From an uncultured Pelagibacteraceae bacterium (GTDB lineage Bacteria > Pseudomonadota > Alphaproteobacteria > Pelagibacterales > AG-422-B15): a DNA stretch of 64,000 bases. A model generated the notes under the pieces. That model did not search any database and had not been told where the DNA came from. It worked only from the letters and a program-made list of their open reading frames with translations. Within the stretch, counting starts at the first letter, position 1; each line of letters begins with the position of its first letter. Positions 1 to 9,085 of this stretch are shown here, in pieces. Location of the stretch: contig CACMIV010000001.1 of the NCBI GenBank assembly GCA_902613805.1, positions 302,001 to 366,000 on the forward strand. The letters are read 5' to 3'. A program made the translations under genes and the position numbers.

Positions 1-1
1 G

Positions 2-520
2 TCTTTGTTGGAGTATTTGAGAGAGTATAAAAATATTGATGGTCGCGGGATGGAAATCGATCAAAAAAAGGTTCAGCTTTGTTTAGCCAAAGGCATTTCA
101 GTAATTGAAGGAGATGCGGATACTGATTTGTATGATTATCCAGATAAGTTATTTGATTATTCAATACTTACTTATACTTTACAAGCTACAAAAAGTCCTA
201 AAATAGTAATGCAGCAATTGGTGAGAATTTCTAAAAAAGCAATTATATCCTTTCCAAATTTTGGCCACTGGAAGATTGGTACTAGTTTATTGTTGAATAG
301 AAAAATGCCAGTAAGCAAGAAACTAAGTTATTCATGGCATGAAACTCCAAATCTACATTTTTGTACAATCAATGATTTTATTGATTTATGTGAGGAGTTA
401 GAAATCAAAATTGAAAAGAAAGGTGATCTATCCAATAAAAAACTTTCCAATTTTAGTGGAAAAAATTTTCTTGATAGCTACTTTAATGAAGTTGGACTTT
501 TTTTAGTTTCAAAGGATTAA
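2..520 (+). CDS. metW: MetW, methionine biosynthesis protein (5' end outside window)
   Basis: The reading frame is open to the window edge, so about 171 C-terminal residues are seen and the true start lies upstream. MetW is a class I methyltransferase-fold protein that in many proteobacteria works with homoserine O-acyltransferase MetX in methionine synthesis. The match rests on the family's order of blocks: GxEID, VIEGDAD, the FDYSILTYTLQA stretch, SFPNFGHWK, and the late ETPNLHFCTINDFIDLC block. The SAM-binding GxGxG loop would be in the missing N-terminus. Its stop is 2 nt before gloB, so the two are probably co-transcribed; metX would be expected just outside the window. Confidence 0.9.
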   Translation, partial: SLLEYLREYKNIDGRGMEIDQKKVQLCLAKGISVIEGDADTDLYDYPDKLFDYSILTYTLQATKSPKIVMQQLVRISKKAIISFPNFGHWKIGTSLLLNRKMPVSKKLSYSWHETPNLHFCTINDFIDLCEELEIKIEKKGDLSNKKLSNFSGKNFLDSYFNEVGLFLVSKD

Positions 521-522
521 AT

Positions 523-1281
523 ATGACTGAAATACTAATTGTTAAATGCTTAAGCGATAATTATGCTTATATATACTCAAATAAAAACGGGGATGCATTT
601 GTTGTTGATCCTTCTGAAGCAGGTCCTGTAATTGATATTCTAAATAAACACAGGCTTAATTTAAAATTCATACTAAATACTCATCATCATTTTGATCATG
701 TAGGAGGAAATTTTGAACTTAAAGAAAAGTATGAATGCAAAATAGTTGGCAGCAAAAAAGATTTTGAGAGAATACCAGGAATTGATATACAAGTTTCAGA
801 GGGTGATATTTGGAATTTTGATGAACACAATGCTCAGATAATTGAAATACCTGGGCATACTACAGGCCACATCGCTTTTTATTTTGAATCCCTAAAACTT
901 GTTTTTACAGGTGACACGTTATTTTCACTTGGATGCGGTAGACTTTTTGAAGGTTCACCAGAAATGATGTGGAAATCTCTTTCAAAATTAAGGGGCCTAC
1001 CTGATGAAACAAAAATTTACTGTGGCCATGAATACACTTTAAGTAATGGAAAATTTATAAGCTCTATTTATCCGTCGGATGAAATAGAATCAAAAATAGA
1101 TCGTCTGAAAAGCCTAGATAAACAAAACATACCATCTATTCCATCAACAATTGGAGATGAAAAGAGATTAAATATTTTCTTAAAGGCAGACGATGAAGAT
1201 TTGATCAACTCACTGGGGCTGACGGGTAAAAGTCCTGAAGAAGTATTCGGTCATATAAGAAATCTCAAAGATTCCTTTTAA
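523..1281 (+). CDS. gloB: Hydroxyacylglutathione hydrolase (glyoxalase II)
   Basis: This 252-residue metallo-beta-lactamase-fold enzyme hydrolyses S-D-lactoylglutathione to D-lactate and glutathione in the cytoplasmic methylglyoxal detoxification route. The metal ligands are all visible: THHHFDH at 53-59, His112 in GHTTGH, Asp131 in FTGDT and His169 in CGHEYT. The C-terminal HAGH_C-like helical domain ends in a GKSPEEVFGHIR-type tail, typical of true GloB rather than a generic MBL hydrolase. The ATG lies 2 nt after metW. The last 4 nt overlap the convergent phaB end, so no terminator separates them. Confidence 0.95.
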   Translation: MTEILIVKCLSDNYAYIYSNKNGDAFVVDPSEAGPVIDILNKHRLNLKFILNTHHHFDHVGGNFELKEKYECKIVGSKKDFERIPGIDIQVSEGDIWNFDEHNAQIIEIPGHTTGHIAFYFESLKLVFTGDTLFSLGCGRLFEGSPEMMWKSLSKLRGLPDETKIYCGHEYTLSNGKFISSIYPSDEIESKIDRLKSLDKQNIPSIPSTIGDEKRLNIFLKADDEDLINSLGLTGKSPEEVFGHIRNLKDSF

Positions 1282-2000
1282 GTAAAATATTGTCCACCGT
1301 TAGCAGATATCGTAGAACCTGTTATAAAGCCCGCTTCATCACTAGCAAGGAATGTAACTATTCGTGAAACCTCATCAACTGTTCCAAGTCTTCCTACAGG
1401 AATTTTTCCAATTAAACTTTTCATAAAATCCTCGGAGGCATCAGCTAGAATTTCAGTATCGATATAACCAGGTGCAATGGCGTTAACAGTAATATTTTTT
1501 CTAGCAGTTTCTTGCGCTAAGGCTTTGGTAAAACCTAGTAAACCAGCTTTTGCCGCACTATAATTTATTAGACCCATCTCACCTTTTTGACCGTTAATAG
1601 AAGAAATGCTAATTATTCTTCCAAATGATTTTTCTCTCATGCCTTCAAGTACACATCTTGTCATATAAAAAACTGAGTCTAGGTCAGTTCTTATAACATC
1701 ATCCCATTGTTCAACTGACATTTTATGAGCCATTGAAGCTTTGGAAATGCCAGCGTTATTCACTAAAATGTCAACAGCACCCAGTTTATCAGCAACTTGC
1801 TTTACACCCGCCTCACATGCAGCTGCATCAGCAACATTCCATTGAAATACCTCAACGCCATTTTCGGATGAAAACTTATTTGCTGCATCTGAGTTCGAAC
1901 TATAAGTTGCAGCAACATTGCACCCCTCCTTTTTCAAAGCAAGAGATATTGCAGCACCTATTCCTCTTGTTCCTCCGGTTACTAACGCTACTTTAGACAT
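1278..2000 (-). CDS. phaB: Acetoacetyl-CoA reductase (NADPH), PhaB-type SDR
   Basis: This 240-residue classical short-chain dehydrogenase reduces acetoacetyl-CoA to (R)-3-hydroxybutyryl-CoA. The cofactor loop TGGTRGIG is at 8-15, NNAG at 81-84, the catalytic Ser near 133-134 in ISSINGQKG, and YSAAK at 147-151. The ISSINGQKGEMG stretch is typical of PhaB rather than FabG. The ATG follows a strong AGGAGA Shine-Dalgarno that overlaps the end of phaA 9 nt upstream, so the pair is coupled. No PHA synthase gene lies here, so the product may feed an ethylmalonyl-CoA-like route or a polymer made by enzymes encoded elsewhere. FabG is the alternative but less likely. Confidence 0.88.
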   Translation of the reverse strand: MSKVALVTGGTRGIGAAISLALKKEGCNVAATYSSNSDAANKFSSENGVEVFQWNVADAAACEAGVKQVADKLGAVDILVNNAGISKASMAHKMSVEQWDDVIRTDLDSVFYMTRCVLEGMREKSFGRIISISSINGQKGEMGLINYSAAKAGLLGFTKALAQETARKNITVNAIAPGYIDTEILADASEDFMKSLIGKIPVGRLGTVDEVSRIVTFLASDEAGFITGSTISANGGQYFT

Positions 2001-2009
2001 AATTTTCTC

Positions 2010-3182
2010 CTATCGTTCGACGCACAAAGCGACACCCATGCCGCCGCCAATGCATAATGTGGCAAGTCCTTTTTTAGCGTCCTGTCTTTTCATTTGATTT
2101 AACAATGTTACAAGAATTCTAGCTCCCGACGCACCAATTGGATGCCCTATAGCAATCGCTCCCCCGTTAACATTAACTTTTGAAACATCCCATCCCATTT
2201 CTTTATTTACAGCACAAGATTGAGCAGCAAATGCTTCATTTGACTCAATTAAATCTAAATCAGAAACATCCCAACCTGCTTTATCAAGAGCTTTTCTGCT
2301 TGCAGGTATAGGTCCTGTGCCCATCACAGATGGATCAACCCCTGCACTTGACCAGGATACAATCCTTGCCATAGGCTCAAGGTTTCTTTTTTTCATTTCA
2401 TCTGAGGACATTACTGCCAAAGCAGCTGCACCATCGTTTATACCACTTGCATTTGCTGCTGTAACTGTTCCCTCTTTTGCAAATGCAGGTCTTAAAGATG
2501 AGATTTTTTCTAATTGGACATTGTCTTTAATATATTCATCACTATCAAAAACTACTGTCTCTTTTCTTGATGGGACTTCAACTGGAACAATTTCATCCTT
2601 AAATACTCCATCTGCTTTAGCCTTACTTGCTTTCTGCTGCGAGTTAAAAGCAAATTCATCTTGTTGATCTCTAGTAATTTGCCATTGTTGTGCAACATTT
2701 TCAGCAGTTGTTCCCATGTGATATCCATTAAAAGCATCCCACAAACCATCTTTGATCATTGAGTCGATCATCTTATCATCTCCCATTTTGGTACCATTTC
2801 TTAAGTGCATACAGTGCGGGGATTGACTCATACTTTCTTGTCCACCAGCAATAATAATATTTGCATCGCCATTCATTATAGATTGATAGGCCAAAGCAAC
2901 ACTTCGTAAGCCAGATCCACAAACTTGATTGACTAGCCATGCTGGGGTTTCTTTATTTAAACCAGCATTTATTGATGCTTGTCTAGCAGGGTTTTGACCA
3001 GTTGCTGCAGTTAGTACTTGTCCAAATATTACCTCATCTACATCACCACCTTCAATGCCTGATCTATTAAGCGTTTCTTTTATAACTATTGTGCCCAAAT
3101 CGTGTGCTGGCATACCCGATAAAGATCCATTAAAAGAACCAACGGCTGTTCTAACGGCAGATGTAATAAATACTTCACTCAT
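2010..3182 (-). CDS. phaA: Acetyl-CoA C-acetyltransferase (thiolase)
   Basis: This 390-residue biosynthetic-type thiolase condenses two acetyl-CoA to acetoacetyl-CoA. The acyl-accepting Cys88 is in NQVCGSG, the catalytic His347 in GHPIGASG, and Cys377 in CIGGGMG. The length and the position next to phaB fit PhaA/AtoB. An AAGGAA ribosome-binding site precedes the ATG. It lies 15 nt after gpmA on the same strand, so it may share a long transcript with the serine genes. Whether it acts in synthesis or breakdown cannot be read from the sequence; the phaB neighbour argues for synthesis. Confidence 0.93.
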   Translation of the reverse strand: MSEVFITSAVRTAVGSFNGSLSGMPAHDLGTIVIKETLNRSGIEGGDVDEVIFGQVLTAATGQNPARQASINAGLNKETPAWLVNQVCGSGLRSVALAYQSIMNGDANIIIAGGQESMSQSPHCMHLRNGTKMGDDKMIDSMIKDGLWDAFNGYHMGTTAENVAQQWQITRDQQDEFAFNSQQKASKAKADGVFKDEIVPVEVPSRKETVVFDSDEYIKDNVQLEKISSLRPAFAKEGTVTAANASGINDGAAALAVMSSDEMKKRNLEPMARIVSWSSAGVDPSVMGTGPIPASRKALDKAGWDVSDLDLIESNEAFAAQSCAVNKEMGWDVSKVNVNGGAIAIGHPIGASGARILVTLLNQMKRQDAKKGLATLCIGGGMGVALCVER

Positions 3183-3197
3183 AACTTTTCCTTTTTA

Positions 3198-3914
3198 TTA
3201 GCCAATTATTGGCAGTTTTTGTGCTCTGGAGGCATCAAGATAACTTGCGGAGTGAATTTTGCAACTATTATTTAAGCTGATAACGAGTGGATTTGCAGTT
3301 GGTATTTCTAAGCTTGTTATGTCTTCATCAGATACATTAAACAAGTACTTACATAGAGCTCTTAAACTGTTTCCATGTGCTGAAATAATAGTGGTATTTT
3401 TTAGTACTAAAGGTTTTATAGAATTTTCCCAATAAGGAATTACTCTCGCATACGTATCTTCTAAACATTCCGTTAAGGGTAAATTATTTATTCCTTTATA
3501 TAAATCATCTTTATTAGGATTCATTTCGCTATCAATAGGTAGTGCAGGTGGTGGTGTGCTGTAGCCTCTCCTCCATTTTAAAAATTGATCTTCGCCATAT
3601 TTTTTTTTTACTTCATCTTTGTTTAATCCTTGTAGTGCCCCGTAATGTCTTTCATTTAATTCCCAGGCAGTTTCTGTGTGAAGATTATATACATTTAATT
3701 CTTCAAGAATTATTTGAAGTGTATTTTGTGCCCTTTTTAAAAATGATGTAAATGCAAGTGAAGGAACTATTTCAGCTTCTTTGAGTAACAATGCTGACTT
3801 TATTGCCTCTTTTTTTCCTAAGTCGTCTAATTCTACATCAACCCATCCGGTAAAAATATTTTTTACGTTCCAAACACTTTTGCCGTGTCTGATTAATATC
3901 AGTGTATTAGACAT
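3198..3914 (-). CDS. gpmA: 2,3-bisphosphoglycerate-dependent phosphoglycerate mutase
   Basis: This 238-residue histidine-phosphatase-superfamily enzyme interconverts 3- and 2-phosphoglycerate in glycolysis/gluconeogenesis. The phospho-accepting His10 is in LIRHGKSVWN, Glu88 in ELNERHYG, and the second catalytic His180 in SAHGNSLRAL. The long insert with RRGYSTPPP is characteristic of dPGM and separates it from generic phosphatases. Its ATG touches the end of serA (no spacer), so it is linked to the serine genes that draw on the same 3-phosphoglycerate pool. Confidence 0.95.
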   Translation of the reverse strand: MSNTLILIRHGKSVWNVKNIFTGWVDVELDDLGKKEAIKSALLLKEAEIVPSLAFTSFLKRAQNTLQIILEELNVYNLHTETAWELNERHYGALQGLNKDEVKKKYGEDQFLKWRRGYSTPPPALPIDSEMNPNKDDLYKGINNLPLTECLEDTYARVIPYWENSIKPLVLKNTTIISAHGNSLRALCKYLFNVSDEDITSLEIPTANPLVISLNNSCKIHSASYLDASRAQKLPIIG

Positions 3915-4856
3915 TTATTTGTTTACTTGGTTAACTACATTATTATTTAAAAGATAATCGACCATTTGCTCTGCGATTTGTATGGCAACTTTTTCTTGCG
4001 CCTCTGCAGTACTAGCGCCGATGTGAGGCGTCATTACAACTTTTTTCATACCAGAGAATATACTATCAGTTTGTGGCTCGTCCTCGTAAACATCACAGCC
4101 ATATCCTCCTAAACCATTTTTATCAATTGCATTCTTAACATCATTTTCATTTACAATTCCACCTCTCGCACAATTAATTATAATTGCTGTTTTTTTAATG
4201 GTTTTAAGAGTGTCTTTATTAATCATATATTTTGATTTGTCTGATAACTTATTATGAAAAGTTATAATGTCGGAGCGTAACAAAATTTCTTCAAAAGATA
4301 CTTTTTCAACCTTATATTTTTTTTCTTCTACATCACTTAACGAAGCGCTATAAACAAGAACATTCATTCCATATGCGTGTGATATTTCAGAAATTTTTTT
4401 TCCTATATTCCCAAATCCTACGATGCCAATAGTTTTGCCAAACATTTCAAATCCAATGAAGTTCTTTTTCTCCCATTTTTTACTGTGCATTGACTCATTC
4501 GCCTCTGTAATTTTTCTCATTAATGCATGTATAAGAGAAAATGTAAGTTCGGCAGTTGCTTGAACATTTCCAAGAGGAGTGTTCATGACCACGATGTTAT
4601 TTTTGGTAGCTGAGTCGAGGTCAACATTGTCGACCCCTACGCCTGGCCTGCCAATTACCTTCAGATTTTTAGCACTGCTTATTATTTTGTCAGTTACAGT
4701 GACTGCTGATCTAATGACTAAACCTGCATAATCTACGATTTCTCTAGATAGCTCGTCTTCACTAAGACCGGTTTTCTGAACATATTCAATGTTATTTTCA
4801 TCAAATACTTTAAAAACAGCGTCAGAAACATTATCGGCAATTAGTACTTTATTCAC
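3915..4856 (-). CDS. serA: D-3-phosphoglycerate dehydrogenase, short form
   Basis: This 313-residue D-isomer 2-hydroxyacid dehydrogenase catalyses the NAD-dependent first step of serine synthesis. The NAD loop GFGNIG is at 147-152, an Arg is in NCARGG, an acidic YEDEP block follows, and His278 is in PHIGAS. It is the short version: there is no C-terminal ACT domain or intervening domain, so allosteric serine inhibition through ACT is not expected. The family alone would allow other hydroxyacid dehydrogenases, but the 4-nt overlap with serC supports SerA. Confidence 0.87.
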   Translation of the reverse strand: MNKVLIADNVSDAVFKVFDENNIEYVQKTGLSEDELSREIVDYAGLVIRSAVTVTDKIISSAKNLKVIGRPGVGVDNVDLDSATKNNIVVMNTPLGNVQATAELTFSLIHALMRKITEANESMHSKKWEKKNFIGFEMFGKTIGIVGFGNIGKKISEISHAYGMNVLVYSASLSDVEEKKYKVEKVSFEEILLRSDIITFHNKLSDKSKYMINKDTLKTIKKTAIIINCARGGIVNENDVKNAIDKNGLGGYGCDVYEDEPQTDSIFSGMKKVVMTPHIGASTAEAQEKVAIQIAEQMVDYLLNNNVVNQVNK

Positions 4857-6013
4857 TTTTTAGAGGCTTCTTTAGTTGTTAAGTAAGCCCAATCAATCCA
4901 AGGTAGAACAAGCTCAACATTTTTATTTTCAACTGTTGAACCGCCCCAAATTCTAATTCCGGGTGGTGCCGTCTTATAGGAGTTTAGATCATATCCTGCC
5001 TCATTGCTTTCAAGCAATGAACAAACTTCCTTCATAAAATTTACTTTGTCTTCGTCATTCAGAGATTTAAACCACTCATCCTTTGGAAGTATACAAATTG
5101 AAGTACAAGATCTGGTCTCTGGATCTTTAGCCAGAAATTCAAAATTATCATGCTTATCAATCCAATTATTAACTAATTTTAAATTTGTTTCTGATATATC
5201 AATTAATTTATTTAAACCACCTAACTTTAAGCCCCAATTAAGAGAGTTTAATACGTCTTCTACACTAATCATCGATGGAGTGTTTATTGTTGTTCCAGAA
5301 AATATTCCTGAAATTAATTTTTGATTGTTTGCTAGACGAAATATTTTTGGGATGGGCCATGGTGGAGTGAAAGTTTCAAGCCTTTCAACTGCTCGAGGTG
5401 ATAAAATCAACATACCATGGGCAGCTTCACTTCCTAAAACTTTTTGCCACGAGTAAGTAATGACATCTAATTTATGCCAATCCATATGCATTGAAAATAC
5501 TGCAGATGTGGCGTCACATATCGTTAACCCTTTTCTTTGATCACTTATCCAATCAGTATTTTTAATTCTTACTCCCGCGGTAGTACCATTCCACGTAAAA
5601 ACAATATCGTTGTCAGGATTGCTATTAGAAAAATCAGGAAGTTCCCCGTATTCCGCTTTAATTAACTTTTTATCTTTTAGAGGCAGTTGTTCTCCTGCGT
5701 CTATATTCCAGTCATGACCAAAATTTTCCCATGAATAAACTTCAACTCCTCTTTGACCAAGCATACACCACATGGCCATTTCAACAGCGCCAGTATCGGA
5801 TGCGGGAACAATGCCAATTAAGTAGTCATCAGGAATTTCCAACAGTTGTCTTGACTTATCAATTACCTCTTGAAGTTTTTTAACAGCTGCACCAGATCTG
5901 TGAGACCTTGAAAGAGCGGCATTTTTTAAATTATCAAACGACCAACCTGGAGGTTTGGCACACGGACCAGATGAGAAATAAGGATAATGAGGCTTCTGAG
6001 CGGGCTTTTCCAT
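4853..6013 (-). CDS. serC: Phosphoserine aminotransferase (alphaproteobacterial type)
   Basis: This PLP enzyme converts 3-phosphohydroxypyruvate to phosphoserine with glutamate. I choose the ATG at 6013 (386 residues, starting MEKPAQKPHY). The longer frame from 6067 runs into the upstream gene, and the family starts just before the KPHYPYFSSGPCAKPPGW-type block, which is diagnostic of the alphaproteobacterial/archaeal SerC subgroup. The PLP lysine is K191 in SWQKVLG. The start lies 4 nt after the DUF1015 stop and the end overlaps serA by 4 nt, giving a coupled DUF1015-serC-serA unit. Confidence 0.93.
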   Translation of the reverse strand: MEKPAQKPHYPYFSSGPCAKPPGWSFDNLKNAALSRSHRSGAAVKKLQEVIDKSRQLLEIPDDYLIGIVPASDTGAVEMAMWCMLGQRGVEVYSWENFGHDWNIDAGEQLPLKDKKLIKAEYGELPDFSNSNPDNDIVFTWNGTTAGVRIKNTDWISDQRKGLTICDATSAVFSMHMDWHKLDVITYSWQKVLGSEAAHGMLILSPRAVERLETFTPPWPIPKIFRLANNQKLISGIFSGTTINTPSMISVEDVLNSLNWGLKLGGLNKLIDISETNLKLVNNWIDKHDNFEFLAKDPETRSCTSICILPKDEWFKSLNDEDKVNFMKEVCSLLESNEAGYDLNSYKTAPPGIRIWGGSTVENKNVELVLPWIDWAYLTTKEASKK

Positions 6014-6017
6014 TAAA

Positions 6018-7232
6018 TTAAATATCCATAAGCAAATTAACCAAGCCATCAGCTGGCTTCGGATCAAAGTAAGTTGACTTTTTAGGGACTATCTTACCTT
6101 TATCTGCGATGGACATTATCTTTTTCATCGGTAAAGGGCAAATAAAAAATCCTATATCTGCCACACCTTTATCCACTTCATTCGCTAATTTTTTATGATC
6201 AAATTTACCAGGAATATTCGACAAATTTACTAAAGAACAATTACATTGTTTTTTAATGATACTATTTATCATTATTTTCTCAACTATGTCAGTGTCAGTT
6301 TCATATTTAGTATAGAGTTTCTTATTTGATGCGAGTGAAACATTATACCAAGTTTTATTTAAATATATCATCACACTGCCTGGGTCGCACGGATTTTTAA
6401 ATTTTAATTTTTTTTCTAGCATAAATTTTTTCTTAAACGCTTGAATTATTTTTTGTTGATTAAAATTTTTAAATTTAGCTAGTCGATGAAAGCTCAATAT
6501 ATTGACAGAATGCTCATCAAATATTGCTGCAAGAAGATTTATTTTTTCTTTTTTATTTTTATTAAGATTTTTCTTTTTATTTAAATTCTCAATAGCAGAG
6601 TACCTGTGATGCCCGTCAGCAATATAAAATTTTTTAATTTTTGATAATTTCTTTTTCAAAGATTGAATTTCATTTTTTTCACTTACTTTCCAAAGAGATC
6701 TGATTGTGCCACCAAGCGACTTAAATTTATAAAGAGGTTTTTTTCTTTCGTATTTTTTAAAATCAATGGCTCTACTATTTTGATTTTTATAGGATAAATA
6801 AACTGGACCTATTTGCATTTTTGTATGTTCAATTGTTTCCATAATAGAATTCGATCGCGCTTTAAATATTGCTTCATGTTTCAGAATTTTATCATTCCCT
6901 TCCTTGAACTCTATAGATGCAACTATACCAAACTGCTTCTTATTATATTTATCTAAACAATATATATAAAAACATTCTTCCTTTTCTTGAAAAATAATAT
7001 TATTGCTAATCATAGATTCTAAGTGCTCGTATGCGTGCTTTTTAGAATTTTTTTTGGTAATGTTAGGGTAAAATGCTTTTGGACTTACTACGTTTAAGAA
7101 ATTATATTCTGACTCTTTTAAAATTTTATTTAGCTGTTTGTTCGTTAAATTATCAAAAGTCGGCAATACCACTTCCTCTACCCTTTTCTGTAAGGGTCTA
7201 AAGGCTTTAAATGGTTTTATTGATAAGGTCAT
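6018..7232 (-). CDS. DUF1015 family protein, serine-operon linked
   Basis: This 404-residue protein is recognisable by ADGHHRYSA at 205-213 and the N-terminal FKAFRP block. Biochemistry is not settled from sequence. The DGHHRYxA motif resembles the nucleotide-binding GxHRxxA motif of the ParB/sulfiredoxin fold, which includes free-serine kinases; this link is my inference. It is the first gene of the DUF1015-serC-serA unit, 4 nt before serC, so a role in serine metabolism is likely, and no serB is present in the window. The middle part is very Lys/Asn/Ile rich. The start ATG at 7232 is followed by an intergenic region shared with rplU. Confidence 0.8.
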   Translation of the reverse strand: MTLSIKPFKAFRPLQKRVEEVVLPTFDNLTNKQLNKILKESEYNFLNVVSPKAFYPNITKKNSKKHAYEHLESMISNNIIFQEKEECFYIYCLDKYNKKQFGIVASIEFKEGNDKILKHEAIFKARSNSIMETIEHTKMQIGPVYLSYKNQNSRAIDFKKYERKKPLYKFKSLGGTIRSLWKVSEKNEIQSLKKKLSKIKKFYIADGHHRYSAIENLNKKKNLNKNKKEKINLLAAIFDEHSVNILSFHRLAKFKNFNQQKIIQAFKKKFMLEKKLKFKNPCDPGSVMIYLNKTWYNVSLASNKKLYTKYETDTDIVEKIMINSIIKKQCNCSLVNLSNIPGKFDHKKLANEVDKGVADIGFFICPLPMKKIMSIADKGKIVPKKSTYFDPKPADGLVNLLMDI

Positions 7233-7272
7233 ATTTGCTGATTAAGTAGGGTATTTATATGTATATTTTATG

Positions 7273-7301
7273 CTTAAATCTCGCAGATTTTAAGTTTTTT
7301 T
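7273..7301 (+). other. Inverted repeat followed by a T run between divergent genes
   Basis: Arms CTTAAATCT (7273-7281) and AGATTTTAAG (7285-7294) pair with one bulged T around a CGC loop and are followed by seven T (7295-7301). It looks like a weak, AT-rich intrinsic terminator on the plus strand. However, no plus-strand gene precedes it, so it may instead stop antisense transcription into rplU or be a protein-binding palindrome. Confidence 0.35.
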
Positions 7302-7318
7302 ATCTAAAATTATGGCTA

Positions 7319-7346
7319 TTGACATAAGAAAAGTGACGTTTATATT
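7319..7346 (+). promoter_or_regulatory. Sigma-70-type promoter for rplU-rpmA-obgE
   Basis: TTGACA at 7319-7324 and TATATT at 7341-7346 are separated by 16 nt. This is one of the best consensus matches in the window and lies about 35 nt before the rplU ATG, giving an expected leader of about 30 nt. No clear Shine-Dalgarno is seen in front of rplU. Confidence 0.7.
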
Positions 7347-7381
7347 CAGGCCACTTTTAATATCAAATAGTAATTTCTATT

Positions 7382-7816
7382 ATGTTTGCGATTATTTCAA
7401 CTGGCGGGAAGCAGTATAAAGTTAGCGAAAACACCATGCTGAGTGTGAGCAAAATTGATGGCAAAGATGGTGATAAAATCACAATCGATGATGTCCTTTT
7501 CGCTTGTGATAAAGAACAATTTTCCGTGGGATCCCCACAAATCAGCGGCGCTAAAGTTAATGCTGAAATTGTTAAACAAGACAGAGATAGAAAGATTTTA
7601 GTATTTAAGAAGAAAAGAAGAAAAAACTATCGTAGGCTCAATGGTCACAGACAGGATATAACTTTTTTAAAAATTAATTCACTTGATATACCTGGATTCA
7701 ATTCAAAAAAAGCTGTGAAGAAAGCAAGTGATACCAAGTTAGAAACTGAAAAGAAAACAGTTACAAAAAAGAAAACTACGGTTAAAAAGAAAATTGTGAA
7801 AAAAAAGGATAGCTAA
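7382..7816 (+). CDS. rplU: Ribosomal protein L21 with lysine-rich tail
   Basis: The N-terminal about 103 residues are a normal bL21 ([14 protein letters not shown] start, [17 protein letters not shown] 23S-binding stretch). They are followed by about 40 extra residues dominated by Lys, Thr and Val, giving 144 residues against about 103 in E. coli. Such basic low-complexity tails occur on L21 of some alphaproteobacteria and probably contact rRNA. It is the first gene of the L21-L27-Obg unit, with rpmA starting 2 nt downstream. Confidence 0.96.
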   Translation: MFAIISTGGKQYKVSENTMLSVSKIDGKDGDKITIDDVLFACDKEQFSVGSPQISGAKVNAEIVKQDRDRKILVFKKKRRKNYRRLNGHRQDITFLKINSLDIPGFNSKKAVKKASDTKLETEKKTVTKKKTTVKKKIVKKKDS

Positions 7817-7818
7817 TA

Positions 7819-8076
7819 ATGGCAACTAAAAAAGCTGGCGGTTCATCGAGAAACGGAAGAGACTCAGCTGGAAGAAGATTGGGTATAAAGAAATACAGTG
7901 GTCAAACTGTAATACCTGGTAACATCATAGCTAGACAAAGGGGTACCAAATGGCACCCAGGTGATAATGTAGGCCTTGGAAAAGATCATACAATTTTTTC
8001 GCTTGTTGATGGCTTTGTAAAGTTTGGTAAGAAAAAAAACGGGAAAACATTTATTTCTGTTGTTCCCAAACATTAA
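7819..8076 (+). CDS. rpmA: Ribosomal protein L27
   Basis: This 85-residue bL27 sits near the peptidyl transferase centre of the 50S subunit. The conserved start [16 protein letters not shown], the RRLGIKKY block and the [19 protein letters not shown] stretch are intact. There is no N-terminal extension of the kind cleaved in Firmicutes. It is followed after 34 nt by obgE, the usual partner order in bacteria. Confidence 0.98.
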   Translation: MATKKAGGSSRNGRDSAGRRLGIKKYSGQTVIPGNIIARQRGTKWHPGDNVGLGKDHTIFSLVDGFVKFGKKKNGKTFISVVPKH

Positions 8077-8095
8077 ATCTAAATCTTTTTTCTAA

Positions 8096-9085
<990 letters not shown>

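Noticed and set aside
1733..1996. Plus-strand reading frame opposite phaB
   Set aside because: Composition is Gln/Leu/His-biased as expected from antisense of a conserved gene; phaB is intact.
6014..6067. N-terminal 18-residue extension of SerC
   Set aside because: It lies inside the DUF1015 coding region and is not part of the family; the ATG at 6013 fits the family start.
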